NCBI GenBank assembly: GCA_900469625.1 | Contig: UBXV01000019.1 | Location: 1-64,000 of the forward strand | Length of the DNA: 64,000 bases | From: Hyphomicrobiales bacterium | GTDB taxonomy: Bacteria; Pseudomonadota; Alphaproteobacteria; Rhizobiales; Rhizobiaceae | Reading direction: 5' to 3' | In this document: in pieces, positions 54,466-64,000 of the stretch | How the letters are laid out: each line of letters opens with the position of its first letter | Numbering within the stretch: the stretch's first letter is position 1 | Program-made: the position numbers and the translations under genes | Notes under the pieces: model-generated | Databases searched by the model: none | What the model was told of the DNA's origin: nothing | The model's input: only the letters and a program-made list of their open reading frames with translations

Positions 54466-55644
54466 GTGATTGAATTCTCGCTCCTCTTTGCCCTGGGCTT
54501 CCTGACGGCGATCATCATCGGCCTTCTCGTCGCGCCGGCTATTCACCGCCGCATCGTGCGCTTTGCCGAGGATCGGCTGAAGGCGACCATGCCGCTGAGC
54601 CCGCAGGAAGTGCGCGCGCAGAAGGATGCCGCGCGCGCCACCTATGCGGCCGAGAACGCCCGCACGCTTCAGTCGCTGAAGCGGGAGCGCGACAAGGGCG
54701 TGTCGCTGATGTTGACCAACGAAAAGACCTTGAAGGAAGCGCGGCGCCTCAGCGGCGAGAATGCGGACCTGCATGCCCAGCTTGCCGACATGAACGTGGA
54801 AGCAGCCGACATGCGCTCGGCGATCCGCCAGTTCGAGCAGCGGCTGGAGCGCATGAAGGCGTCGCTTGAAACGGTCGAGCGTGACAACGCCGACAAGGCA
54901 CAGACGATCCAGACCCAGACGAACCAGCTGACGCAGCATACCGCCGATAGCGACAATCTGCGCATTGACCTCGCCGCCCGCGACACCGAAACGGAAAACC
55001 TGAAGAGCCGGATTGCAACGCTGCGCGACGAGCGCGAAGCCCTGCGTGCCGATCTGAAAACGGAGAGCGCCCGCGCCAAGGAGCTGGAATTGCGCCTTGC
55101 GCGCGACGAAAGCCGCCTCCAGCGGCTCGAAGACAAGCTCGCCCGGGAACTGGCGGCGGGTGCTGACCGCGAAAGCGCGCTTGAACGCCGCGCCGATGAG
55201 ATCGAACGGCTGAAGACGAAGGTGAAGGACGTGAACCAGGATATGCGGGATGCGGCCAAGGCGCTGCGCACGGCAGGCGTCGCCTTCCCGGCGCGCAAGG
55301 ACCGCCGCGCAGGAGCCGATGCGCCGTCGGAGATTGTTGCGAGCCGTTTGGGCAAGATTGCAGCGCAGCCGGCAGCGCCGGTCGAGACTGCGGCGCTGTC
55401 CGACGAGCTCAAGAACAGGGCAACCGCCCTGTCCGAGCGCCTGGCCAATTCGAAGACCGCCGCCCATGACGACGCGCTTCGCGAGGAAGTCGCAGAAATC
55501 GCCGCCGGCATGGTGGCACTGACGGCGACACGCGAGGGGGCTGCCTCGCCGATCCCCGGCCTGCTTGCGGGCGAGGAGACGAGCGAAACGACAGGCCGCA
55601 AGAGCCTGGCCCGTCGGGCAAAGGAAATCCTGCCCAAGGAATGA
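54466..55644 (+). CDS. Membrane-anchored coiled-coil protein, function unknown
   Basis: This 392-residue protein has one N-terminal membrane helix (about 4-26, LLFALGFLTAIIIGLLVAP). Long heptad-rich coiled coils (about 60-270; many Arg/Glu/Ala/Leu) and a disordered C-terminal tail with Lys/Arg (ARRAKEILPKE) follow. The start is GTG 54466. No enzyme motif is present. This layout suggests a cytoplasmic-facing scaffold tethered to the inner membrane; its place beside eipA and chpT hints at envelope or division work, but that is only context. Confidence 0.75.
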   Translation: MIEFSLLFALGFLTAIIIGLLVAPAIHRRIVRFAEDRLKATMPLSPQEVRAQKDAARATYAAENARTLQSLKRERDKGVSLMLTNEKTLKEARRLSGENADLHAQLADMNVEAADMRSAIRQFEQRLERMKASLETVERDNADKAQTIQTQTNQLTQHTADSDNLRIDLAARDTETENLKSRIATLRDEREALRADLKTESARAKELELRLARDESRLQRLEDKLARELAAGADRESALERRADEIERLKTKVKDVNQDMRDAAKALRTAGVAFPARKDRRAGADAPSEIVASRLGKIAAQPAAPVETAALSDELKNRATALSERLANSKTAAHDDALREEVAEIAAGMVALTATREGAASPIPGLLAGEETSETTGRKSLARRAKEILPKE

Positions 55645-55766
55645 GCCGCGCCGCGCGGGCGTGGCGCCATGTCCATGCGATCCGCGTCGATCCGGGATCC
55701 GTGGCTTCTAGCGCATCCGCCGCGCCCTGGTGATCGCGACGTGACTGGGCACGCCCTGTTCGGCCT

Positions 55767-56603
55767 TCAGATCCGGCCGTTGATGAGGGCGACCTGATGC
55801 AGTGCGATGCCGGCCGCCATCGAAACATTGAGGCTGTCGAGCCCGGGCCGCTGGCGAATGCGCGCCGTGCGCACGGCATTGAGGATGGAGGCCGGGAGGC
55901 CCTCGCCTTCCGTACCGACGAGCAGGGCGGTGCGTGCAGCCGGCGGTATGCCGCCGATATCGGTCTCGCCGGCCGGCGACAGGCCCCAGATTGCAAAGCC
56001 TTCGTCCCGCAGCCGCTCGATCAGCGTTGACGCCGAGCCCTCGCGTGCGAACGGCACCGTCAGCACCGAGCCGACGGACACCCGGATCGCCTTGCGATAC
56101 ATCGGGTCGCAGCTCGTCTCGTCCATCAGTACCGCATCGACGCCGAACGCCGCCGCATTGCGAAACAGCGAGCCCATATTGTCATGATTGGAGATGCCGC
56201 AGGCGGCGAGCACAAGGCTTGACGCCGGAAGCGCGGCGATCACCGCGTCTCGCCGGGCCACACCGTCCCGTCGTCCGAGCGCCAGCACGCCGCGGTGCAT
56301 ATTGAAACCGGCAATGGCGTCGAACACCGGCGCCGCCGCGACATAAACCGGCACATCGGCCGGAAAATCGGCAAGGATTGCCTCGACACCGGCCACGCGG
56401 CTTTCGAGAAGCAGGATGGCCTCGGCGGCCAGCCCACGGCCGGCGTGATGCGCCGCCGCGAGCATGCGCAAGACCACCGTGCCTTCGGCGATGAAGCGCC
56501 CCTCGCGCCCCGTCAGGTCGCGCTCCTTGATCGACACCAGCCCGGCGATGCGCGGATCTGCCGGATCGTCGATGCGGATCGGAGGCGATAACGACGGGGC
56601 CAT
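55767..56603 (-). CDS. TrmH/SpoU-family RNA 2'-O-methyltransferase
   Basis: This 278-residue SPOUT methyltransferase has a substrate-binding N-terminus (DPRIAGLVSIKERDLTGREGRFIAEG) and the knotted domain with NHDNMGSLFRNAAAFGVDAVLMDE, VGTEGEGLP and LNVSMAAGIALHQ, the SAM-binding loops. The RNA target (tRNA or rRNA) cannot be told. It starts four bases after the stop of the preceding small membrane protein gene, so the two form an operon. Confidence 0.9.
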   Translation of the reverse strand: MAPSLSPPIRIDDPADPRIAGLVSIKERDLTGREGRFIAEGTVVLRMLAAAHHAGRGLAAEAILLLESRVAGVEAILADFPADVPVYVAAAPVFDAIAGFNMHRGVLALGRRDGVARRDAVIAALPASSLVLAACGISNHDNMGSLFRNAAAFGVDAVLMDETSCDPMYRKAIRVSVGSVLTVPFAREGSASTLIERLRDEGFAIWGLSPAGETDIGGIPPAARTALLVGTEGEGLPASILNAVRTARIRQRPGLDSLNVSMAAGIALHQVALINGRI

Positions 56604-56607
56604 GCCG

Positions 56608-56991
56608 TCAGTTGGTCCGAACGGTGATGTCGGCGACGATGCGACCGGCGGTGATGTCGAAGACGATGGCTCGCGGCTCGGCGCCCGGCAGATTGCCGTA
56701 GAACAGCACCTGCGAGCCGGACAGCGCGACATTGGTCACCGTGAAGCCGGCCGGGAGGGCCGCAACCGCATTGACCGGCGCTTCGCTCGGAACGGCGATG
56801 GCCGCCGCTTGCGCCGGCACCTTGTCGTCCGTGCGGGTCAGCTTGTAGACAATCGTTCCGAGGACGGCCATAAGCATCACCAGCATCACACCGGCCGAGA
56901 CGAGCTGCAGCTTCACCATCTTGCGGCGGACATTTTCCATCGCCGGGTCTAGCGGCTTGTCTTCCTGGTCATCGGGCGCGGTCGCGGTCAT
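56608..56991 (-). CDS. Small conserved membrane protein (DUF6476-like)
   Basis: This 127-residue protein has a short cytoplasmic start, one membrane helix (about 30-50, LVSAGVMLVMLMAVLGTIVYKL) and a periplasmic domain of about 75 residues (FTVTNVALSGSQVLFYGNLPG). It resembles a family found in Rhizobiales next to TrmH and RluD genes. The function is unknown. It is divergent from the pseudouridine synthase with only 30 bases between. Confidence 0.72.
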   Translation of the reverse strand: MTATAPDDQEDKPLDPAMENVRRKMVKLQLVSAGVMLVMLMAVLGTIVYKLTRTDDKVPAQAAAIAVPSEAPVNAVAALPAGFTVTNVALSGSQVLFYGNLPGAEPRAIVFDITAGRIVADITVRTN

Positions 56992-57021
56992 GATTGGCCT
57001 TTAATCGGATTTGAAAACGGA

Positions 57022-58050
57022 ATGAACGACCCCTTTAAACAAGCAGCAGCCAATAGGAAAGTCCTGACGGCCGGCGAGGATGCCGCAGGCAGGCTCGATT
57101 CCTTCCTGACCGAGGCGCTTTCCGGCGAGTTTTCGCGCAACCGGATCAAGAGCCTGATCGAGCAGGGCGCTGTCACCATCAACGGCAAGCCGGTCACGGA
57201 ACCGAAGAAGAAGGTGCAGCCGGGCGACCATTTCGAGATCGATTTGCCCGAGCCGGAAGACCCGGAGCCCAAGGGCGAAGACATCCCGCTCGAGGTGCTC
57301 TACGAGGATGACCATCTTATCGTTCTCGTCAAGCCGGCCGGCCTGGTGGTTCATCCCGGCGCCGGCAACTGGACGGGCACGCTGGTCAACGCGCTGATCC
57401 ATCATTGCGGCAGCAGCCTGTCCGGCATCGGCGGCGTCAAGCGGCCGGGCATCGTGCACCGGCTCGACAAGGAGACGAGCGGGGTCATGGTCGTGGCCAA
57501 GAACGACGCTGCCCATCGCCACCTGTCGGACCAGTTTGCCGACCACGGTCGCACCGGCCCGCTGGAACGCGCCTACAGGGCCGTCGTCTGGGGACGGCCC
57601 CGCCAATTGAAGGGCACCATCGACGCCCCGCTCGGACGCGCCGGCGACCGCACCAAGCGCGCCGTCAAGCGCGAGGACAGCGACGATGCGCGCGAGGCAA
57701 TCACCCATTACGAGGTGGTGGAGCGCTATCTGGAAAAGCCCGACGGCACCTGCCTTGCCTCGACGGTCGAATGCCATCTCGAAACCGGTCGCACCCACCA
57801 GATCCGCGTGCACATGGCCCATATCGGCCACCCGCTGATCGGCGATCCGGAATATGGCGCCGCCTTCCGCACCAAGGCCAACCTTTTGCCCGAAGCGGCC
57901 AAGTCGGTTGTCAGCCGGTTCCATCGTCAGGCGCTGCACGCCTTCATGCTGCAGTTCGAGCATCCGGCCACCGGCGAGACCATGCACTTCGAAGCGCCGA
58001 TGCCCGACGACATGGAAGCCCTGGTCGTGGCCCTGCAAGCCGCGACCTGA
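57022..58050 (+). CDS. rluD: RluA/RluD-family 23S rRNA pseudouridine synthase
   Basis: This 342-residue protein has an N-terminal S4 RNA-binding domain (GRLDSFLTEALSGEFSRNRIKSLIEQG) and the RluA catalytic domain with KPAGLVVHPG, the catalytic Asp in HRLDKETSG and the GRTHQIRVHM motif. This layout fits RluD, which modifies helix 69 of 23S rRNA. It lies just upstream of rpoH, an order common in Rhizobiales. Confidence 0.92.
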   Translation: MNDPFKQAAANRKVLTAGEDAAGRLDSFLTEALSGEFSRNRIKSLIEQGAVTINGKPVTEPKKKVQPGDHFEIDLPEPEDPEPKGEDIPLEVLYEDDHLIVLVKPAGLVVHPGAGNWTGTLVNALIHHCGSSLSGIGGVKRPGIVHRLDKETSGVMVVAKNDAAHRHLSDQFADHGRTGPLERAYRAVVWGRPRQLKGTIDAPLGRAGDRTKRAVKREDSDDAREAITHYEVVERYLEKPDGTCLASTVECHLETGRTHQIRVHMAHIGHPLIGDPEYGAAFRTKANLLPEAAKSVVSRFHRQALHAFMLQFEHPATGETMHFEAPMPDDMEALVVALQAAT

Positions 58051-58151
58051 CGCAACCTCTTGAAAACGGGGCGCGGAATTCCGATGTTGACTGCGCCTCT
58101 ATTCGTGATCTTCCTTGCCTCCGGCGTCACATGTTAGTGAAACCGGACTCC

Positions 58152-58180
58152 TTGAATCATGCTTTCGCCGTACTTATTTC
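58152..58180 (+). promoter_or_regulatory. Putative rpoH promoter
   Basis: TTGAAT, a 17-base spacer and TATTTC form a plausible sigma-70-type promoter 80 bases before rpoH. The CTTGAA core also fits the -35 of heat-shock promoters. AGGGGGG precedes the start codon. Confidence 0.4.
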
Positions 58181-58260
58181 ATAGCCTCGTGGGGTCTTGA
58201 CGAAGACCCACATGCCCGGCCTGCCGCCCGGAGGCCGGAGACTATAAAGGGGGGTGCTTC

Positions 58261-59166
58261 ATGGCCCGAAACAATTTACCGTCCATTGCCGCTGGTGAAG
58301 GCGGCCTCAATCGTTATCTCGACGAAATCCGCAAATTCCCGATGCTCGAGCCGCAGGAAGAGTACATGCTCGCCAAGCGGTATCAGGAGCATGACGACCG
58401 CAAAGCCGCTCACAAGCTCGTCACCAGCCACCTGCGCCTCGTCGCCAAGATCGCGATGGGTTATCGCGGCTATGGCCTGCCGATCGGCGAAGTCGTGTCC
58501 GAAGGCAATGTCGGCCTGATGCAGGCCGTCAAGAAGTTCGAGCCCGATCGTGGCTTCCGTCTCGCGACCTACGCGATGTGGTGGATCAAGGCTGCCATCC
58601 AGGAATACATCCTGCGCTCATGGTCGCTGGTCAAGATGGGCACAACCGCCAATCAGAAGCGGCTGTTCTTCAACCTGCGTCGCCTCAAGGGCAAGATCCA
58701 GGCGCTCGACGAAGGCGACCTGAAGCCCGAGCACGTCAAGGAAATCGCCACCACGCTGAAAGTGAGCGAGGACGAAGTCATCTCGATGAACCGTCGCCTG
58801 TCCGGCGATGCGTCGCTCAACGCGCCGATCAAGGCGAGTGAGGGCGAGTCCGGACAATGGCAGGATTGGCTCGTCGACGATCACGACAACCAGGAACAGA
58901 TCCTGATCGAGCAGGACGAGCTCGACAGCCGCAAGGCCTTGCTCGCCAATGCGATGAAGGTTCTCAACGACCGTGAACGCCGTATCTTCGAGGCGCGTCG
59001 CCTGACCGAAGATCCGCTCACGCTCGAAGACCTCTCGGCCGAGTTCGATATCAGCCGCGAGCGCGTGCGCCAGATCGAAGTCAGAGCCTTCGAAAAGGTT
59101 CAGGACGCCGTCCGCAAGGCAGCCCTTGAGCGCGCGCAATCGCTGCGCGTCGTCGAAGGCGCATAA
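58261..59166 (+). CDS. rpoH: RNA polymerase heat-shock sigma factor RpoH
   Basis: This 301-residue sigma-32 has regions 1.2 to 4.2 in order: LNRYLDEIRKFPMLEPQEEYMLA, region 2 with the RLATYAMWWIKAAIQEYILRS type helix, the RpoH box QKRLFFNLR, and the region 4 helix-turn-helix (LTLEDLSAEFDISRERVRQIEVRAFEKV). It directs transcription of chaperone and protease genes. A terminator follows. Confidence 0.95.
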   Translation: MARNNLPSIAAGEGGLNRYLDEIRKFPMLEPQEEYMLAKRYQEHDDRKAAHKLVTSHLRLVAKIAMGYRGYGLPIGEVVSEGNVGLMQAVKKFEPDRGFRLATYAMWWIKAAIQEYILRSWSLVKMGTTANQKRLFFNLRRLKGKIQALDEGDLKPEHVKEIATTLKVSEDEVISMNRRLSGDASLNAPIKASEGESGQWQDWLVDDHDNQEQILIEQDELDSRKALLANAMKVLNDRERRIFEARRLTEDPLTLEDLSAEFDISRERVRQIEVRAFEKVQDAVRKAALERAQSLRVVEGA

Positions 59167-59190
59167 CGGCGATCTGATTGGGATGAAACG

Positions 59191-59224
59191 AAAAAACCCG
59201 GCGAAATTCTCGCCGGGTTTTTTG
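59191..59224. terminator. rpoH terminator (bidirectional)
   Basis: AACCCGGCGA/TCGCCGGGTT with a 5-base loop is flanked by A- and T-runs, so it can end transcripts from both convergent genes. Confidence 0.9.
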
Positions 59225-59252
59225 TTGTCTTTTCGCATTGACCTGCCAGCGA

Positions 59253-61586
59253 CTATTGCCCAGTCGCGGCCGTGTTGCCGGACGATCCCCAGGCACGCAT
59301 GGCCTGGCTGAACGCCTCGTTGCCGCTCTGGCCCTTTTCGAGCGTCAGCAGGGCACGGCGGCCGTTGCGGTAGGTGAGCGGGATATCGATCCAGCCACGG
59401 CTGCGCAGCAGCTCGGTGTTGCTGCCAACGGCTTCGGCGAAGTCGTTGAGCGCGATCATATGGAAGTCGTCGGTGATCTTGGCGGGCACCGCGATCAGCG
59501 CGTCGCCACGATCCTGCTCCGTCCGCTTCATCGAGACGCGCTGCACGCCGTCGATGGCGCCGCCCTCGAAGTTCTGCGGCAGCGAGAACACGAACTCGAT
59601 CACGTGGCTTGCCGGCAACGACGGGTCGGCATTGCGCTTGATCGTCATGAGGGCGGTCAGACCGCGATCCGGCACGGTGATCTGCGCCTGGATTGCCGGC
59701 TCGGGCTTGGCGTCTCCACCGGGGGACTCTTCCTTGACCGACCATGCGACCGTTCCCGGAATGGCCGTTGGCGAAGACTGGCCGAGCCGCTCCTCATAGA
59801 GGAACATCTTTTCACCATTGGCAACGGCGACATCCGGCTGAACGCTCGGCTGCTGGCCGGCGGCGGCCCCGGCTTCGGCACCGGGCGTACCGGCAACGTC
59901 TTCCGGCGGCTTACCGGCTTCCGTCTGCTGGGCGACGGACTTGCCTTCCTGGCCGGCGTTCTCGCCGTTGACGACGGCCGGGCCGGCGTCGGTCTCCGAG
60001 CCGTCGGCAAGCAGACGCTGGGTAAATTTCGTCGATGTGTTGTCCTGGACAGCCGTGTCGTCGTGGGCAGCGGGCTGCTGGGCCGGCGTCGTCTCGCCGG
60101 TCTGCGTCCCGGTCTGCGCTGGGGGCGTCGTCTGTTCGACAGGCGCCTCACCGGTACCGGAAACAGCCGAGGTGATCGATGCGACCATGCCGGAGATCCA
60201 GGCATTGCCGGCTTCCCGGTTCTGCCAGTAGGCAAAGCCGCCACCGCCGAGCACGAGCAGCAGGCCGGCAGCAATCGCCAGGCGCTTGGCGCTGAAGCGC
60301 GGCGGCTTCGGCGTCGCGCGATAGGATGTCGGACGCGACGGAGCCGCTGTCGGCATGTCGATGCCGCGATCGGCGTCCCTGGCAGAGGCGGCCCCCGCGG
60401 CAGCGCCTGCCGCAGTGGTCGCACCACCTTCGAGACCGAGCAGATCGTCTATATGATCCCATGCCGTGCCGGCGCGCTCCTGCTGGCTTGTGGCATCGGC
60501 CGAGGTTGCCGCCGGTGCCGGCGTCGTCTTTTCGACCGGCCAAGACCAGTCGGAAACATCGTCGTCGCTGGCCTTTTGCGCAGGTCGTTCCGTAATCGAG
60601 GCAAAGGGATCATCGTCGTCGAACGACCAGGATTTGCTGGCGTCGGCCTTGGGCGACGCTGGCACAACCTCCACGGGCTTTTCCGCAAGCGGCTCTTCCG
60701 CGACCGGGTGCATGCCGAGCAGCTCGGGCGCGCCGCCATCATCGACCACATCGTCCAGCCTTGCATCCGGTCCGACCGGTGCGGGCGCGGGCGTCGTGTC
60801 TTCCCAGTCCGGCAGTTCCCATTCCGAACGTGCAGGCGTTTGATCGGCCGGCTCGACGGCGGGTGCATCCCAGGTCGCTTCGTGAACCGGCTCGGGTTCA
60901 GGCTCTATTGCCGGCGCAACCGGAGCGTATTCGTGGGTTTCGTCGGCGATAGGCTCGGCAGGCGCCGCAACGTCGGCGTCATGCGCCTGCGCCGCCGGCA
61001 GTTCCACGTCGGCCGGCGGCTGCCAGCTCGGCTCGGCCTGCTCTTCAACGGATTCAGCCGCCTCGGCCACTGCCTCGACGGGCTCGGCGGGGGCTTCCAC
61101 ATACTCGACCGGACCCTCGGCCGGCAGAGGCTCGACATAGGTTTCCGGCTGCCCATAGGGCTCGGCAGGCGCGTCGGCATAGACCGGCGCGGCATCGGCA
61201 ACGACTTCGGCTACCGGTTCCTCGGAAGCCGCGACCGGCTGCTCTTCGGGCTCGGGCGCGCTCGCTTCGGCAGGTGCCTCTACGACCTCGACAGGCTCCG
61301 GCTCCGCGGCGACGGGCACGACCGCCTCGACGACGTCGGCCTCCGGCTCGACCTCGTCGTCGACCGCGGGAAGCGCCTCGGCATACTCGCTGTCGACCTC
61401 GCCGATCGCGTTTTCGAGTTTCGCCAGCTGGCGATTGATCATGTCGTCCGACGGACGGGGATTCATGTTCTCGAGTTGGCGGCGCACGGCAGCGCGCGCC
61501 TTCTCGTAGACCTTATCCCGCATTTCAGGTGTGTTTTCCGACAGGCCGTCAACGGTCCTGCGAATAACTGCAACAAAATCCGCCAT
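59253..61586 (-). CDS. Acidic, low-complexity single-span membrane protein, function unknown
   Basis: This 777-residue protein has three parts. The first is a conserved-looking helical N-terminus of about 70 residues (VIRRTVDGLSENTPEMRDKVYEKARAAVRRQL in outline). The second is about 340 residues of Glu/Pro/Ala-rich low complexity. The third is one membrane helix near residue 430-450 (LAIAAGLLLVLGGGGFAYW) with a periplasmic C-terminal domain that includes regular beta motifs (VAWSVKEESPGG, LTALMTIKRNADPSLPASHVIEFVF). It resembles conserved hypothetical proteins between rpoH and purA in Rhizobiales. A scaffold or envelope-sensing role is possible but unproven. Confidence 0.8.
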   Translation of the reverse strand: MADFVAVIRRTVDGLSENTPEMRDKVYEKARAAVRRQLENMNPRPSDDMINRQLAKLENAIGEVDSEYAEALPAVDDEVEPEADVVEAVVPVAAEPEPVEVVEAPAEASAPEPEEQPVAASEEPVAEVVADAAPVYADAPAEPYGQPETYVEPLPAEGPVEYVEAPAEPVEAVAEAAESVEEQAEPSWQPPADVELPAAQAHDADVAAPAEPIADETHEYAPVAPAIEPEPEPVHEATWDAPAVEPADQTPARSEWELPDWEDTTPAPAPVGPDARLDDVVDDGGAPELLGMHPVAEEPLAEKPVEVVPASPKADASKSWSFDDDDPFASITERPAQKASDDDVSDWSWPVEKTTPAPAATSADATSQQERAGTAWDHIDDLLGLEGGATTAAGAAAGAASARDADRGIDMPTAAPSRPTSYRATPKPPRFSAKRLAIAAGLLLVLGGGGFAYWQNREAGNAWISGMVASITSAVSGTGEAPVEQTTPPAQTGTQTGETTPAQQPAAHDDTAVQDNTSTKFTQRLLADGSETDAGPAVVNGENAGQEGKSVAQQTEAGKPPEDVAGTPGAEAGAAAGQQPSVQPDVAVANGEKMFLYEERLGQSSPTAIPGTVAWSVKEESPGGDAKPEPAIQAQITVPDRGLTALMTIKRNADPSLPASHVIEFVFSLPQNFEGGAIDGVQRVSMKRTEQDRGDALIAVPAKITDDFHMIALNDFAEAVGSNTELLRSRGWIDIPLTYRNGRRALLTLEKGQSGNEAFSQAMRAWGSSGNTAATGQ

Positions 61587-61649
61587 CAGAACTTTCTCAT
61601 ACGCTCAGGCATGTGTTTGCGATCACGACGCAATGTCAGTCCGCCGACA

Positions 61650-62948
<1,299 letters not shown>

Positions 62949-63155
62949 AATTCTCTTCCTGTTGACGCGCGCAGAGCGGGCTGCGCAGTTCTCAAAACCC
63001 GCGCATCTATACTGTGTTGTCTGCGGGAAAGCGACCCCGTTATGACGGGCGTTCCGGCCTTTTTGCATGACAAACGCTGGATTTAGCGCCTATATCTGGC
63101 ATCTCTCCCGCCCTTGCGGCAATCGATCCCCGTCATCTGAGCAGGTTGCAGCATC

Positions 63156-64000
63156 GTGAATTCCAGGGCCTATTTCTATCTTTGCATCACCGCGCTCTTC
63201 TGGGGTGGAAACTCCGTTGCCGGAAAAATGGCCGTCGGGCATGTCAGCCCGATGATGCTGACGACGCTTCGCTGGGTGTTTGCGCTTGCCATCATCCTGG
63301 CGCTGATGACGCCGCAGATCCGGCGCGACTGGGACAAGATCAAGCAGCATTGGCTGCAACTCCTGGCCTATGGCGCGATCGGCTTCACCACCTTCAACGC
63401 CCTGCTCTACTCCGCGCTGAAGTATACGAGCGCGATCAACGCCGTCATCCTGCAGGCCGGCATCCCGATGCTGATCTTCCTGTTCAATTTCATGCTGTTT
63501 CGAACCCGCGCGTCGATCGCCCAGGTGATCGGCTTTACCGTGACGCTGATCGGCGTGCTGATCACGGCCGCGCATGGCGATATCGCCAGCCTGCTGCAGT
63601 TGGAATTCAACTTCGGCGACGCCCTGATGATCGCCGCCTGCGTCGTCTATGCCGCCTATACCGTGGCGTTGCGCTTCAAGCCGGCGATGCATTGGCAAAG
63701 CTTCATTGCCGCTCCGGCCTTCGGCGCGCTGTTGAGCGCCATTCCGCTGCTCTTCTGGGAAATCGGCAGCGGCACGGCGATCGTCCCCGACATGACCGGC
63801 TGGATCATCGTCCTTTACGCCGCCATCTTCCCGTCACTGATGTCGCAGGTGCTCTATGTGCGCGGCGTCGAGATGATCGGCGCCAACCGGGCCGGGCTCT
63901 TCATCAATGCCATTCCGGTCTTCGGCACGCTGCTGTCGGTGATGCTGGTCGGCGAGACCTTCCACACCTTCCATTTCATCGCGCTGCTGCTTGTTCTCGG
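63156..64000 (+). CDS. EamA/DMT-family transporter (3' end outside the window)
   Basis: The frame starts at GTG 63156 and runs off the right edge after 281 codons. It encodes about nine hydrophobic helices in the two-repeat EamA pattern (YFYLCITALFWGGNSVAGK, ... LNAIPVFGTLLSVMLVGE-like second repeat). Members export or import amino acids, metabolites or drugs; the substrate is unknown. The gene is divergent from purA. Confidence 0.87.
   Translation, partial: MNSRAYFYLCITALFWGGNSVAGKMAVGHVSPMMLTTLRWVFALAIILALMTPQIRRDWDKIKQHWLQLLAYGAIGFTTFNALLYSALKYTSAINAVILQAGIPMLIFLFNFMLFRTRASIAQVIGFTVTLIGVLITAAHGDIASLLQLEFNFGDALMIAACVVYAAYTVALRFKPAMHWQSFIAAPAFGALLSAIPLLFWEIGSGTAIVPDMTGWIIVLYAAIFPSLMSQVLYVRGVEMIGANRAGLFINAIPVFGTLLSVMLVGETFHTFHFIALLLVL

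Overview
The window is a chromosome-like stretch of an alphaproteobacterium of the Rhizobiales, most likely Rhizobiaceae (Ensifer/Sinorhizobium/Rhizobium type). The evidence is the high GC content, the CtrA-SciP-ChpT cell-cycle genes with EipA next to chpT, GANTC sites in front of ctrA, a hutC/hutFXWVHD histidine operon, RpoH and a rhizobial-style palindromic intergenic repeat. No insertion sequence, prophage or CRISPR array was seen.

Region 1 (1-12,300) holds the 5' part of a giant leftward gene (more than 3,057 codons, cut by the window edge). It encodes a secreted-type protein with two complete animal-type haem peroxidase domains separated by about 1,200 residues of RTX/calcium-binding repeats. 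Beside it lie a NarL-type histidine kinase and a convergent LuxR/NarL-type response regulator. Region 2 (12,300-19,100) holds ordinary metabolic and regulatory genes: a His-rich COG0523 GTPase, a D-Ala-D-Ala carboxypeptidase, an M20D amidohydrolase, two Lrp/AsnC regulators, and a zinc alcohol dehydrogenase divergent from an AraC regulator.

Region 3 (19,100-44,300) is a large nitrogen-compound catabolism block. It contains two paralogous three-part proteins (APH/hydroxylysine-kinase-like kinase, M23-like domain, class III PLP enzyme). One is divergent from an Lrp gene and followed by an amino-acid binding protein; the other lies downstream of hutC. Between them are a branched-chain-type ABC importer with a fused permease-ATPase (LivMG) and a divergent RpiR-controlled operon (isochorismatase-fold hydrolase, glutamine-synthetase-like ligase, N-formylglutamate-amidohydrolase-like enzyme, class III aminotransferase). 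That operon looks like an amine or amino-acid degradation pathway through gamma-glutamyl or N-acyl intermediates. The hutF-hutX-hutW-hutV-hutH-hutD operon follows. Its HutH-like protein lacks the Ala-Ser-Gly triad that forms the MIO cofactor.

Region 4 (44,300-64,000) is core genome: an NTF2-like protein, a TonB-C-like protein, a small membrane protein, tRNA-Met(CAT), mnmA, a LuxR regulator, sciP, a GNAT protein, fliJ, ctrA, a degenerate single receiver, chpT, eipA, a coiled-coil membrane protein, a TrmH-type methyltransferase, an RluD-type pseudouridine synthase, rpoH, an acidic membrane protein, purA and the start of an EamA transporter.

The strongest candidates for new biology are the double-peroxidase RTX giant, the paired kinase-M23-PLP fusions (one with a decayed M23 active site), the RpiR operon, and the MIO-less HutH.
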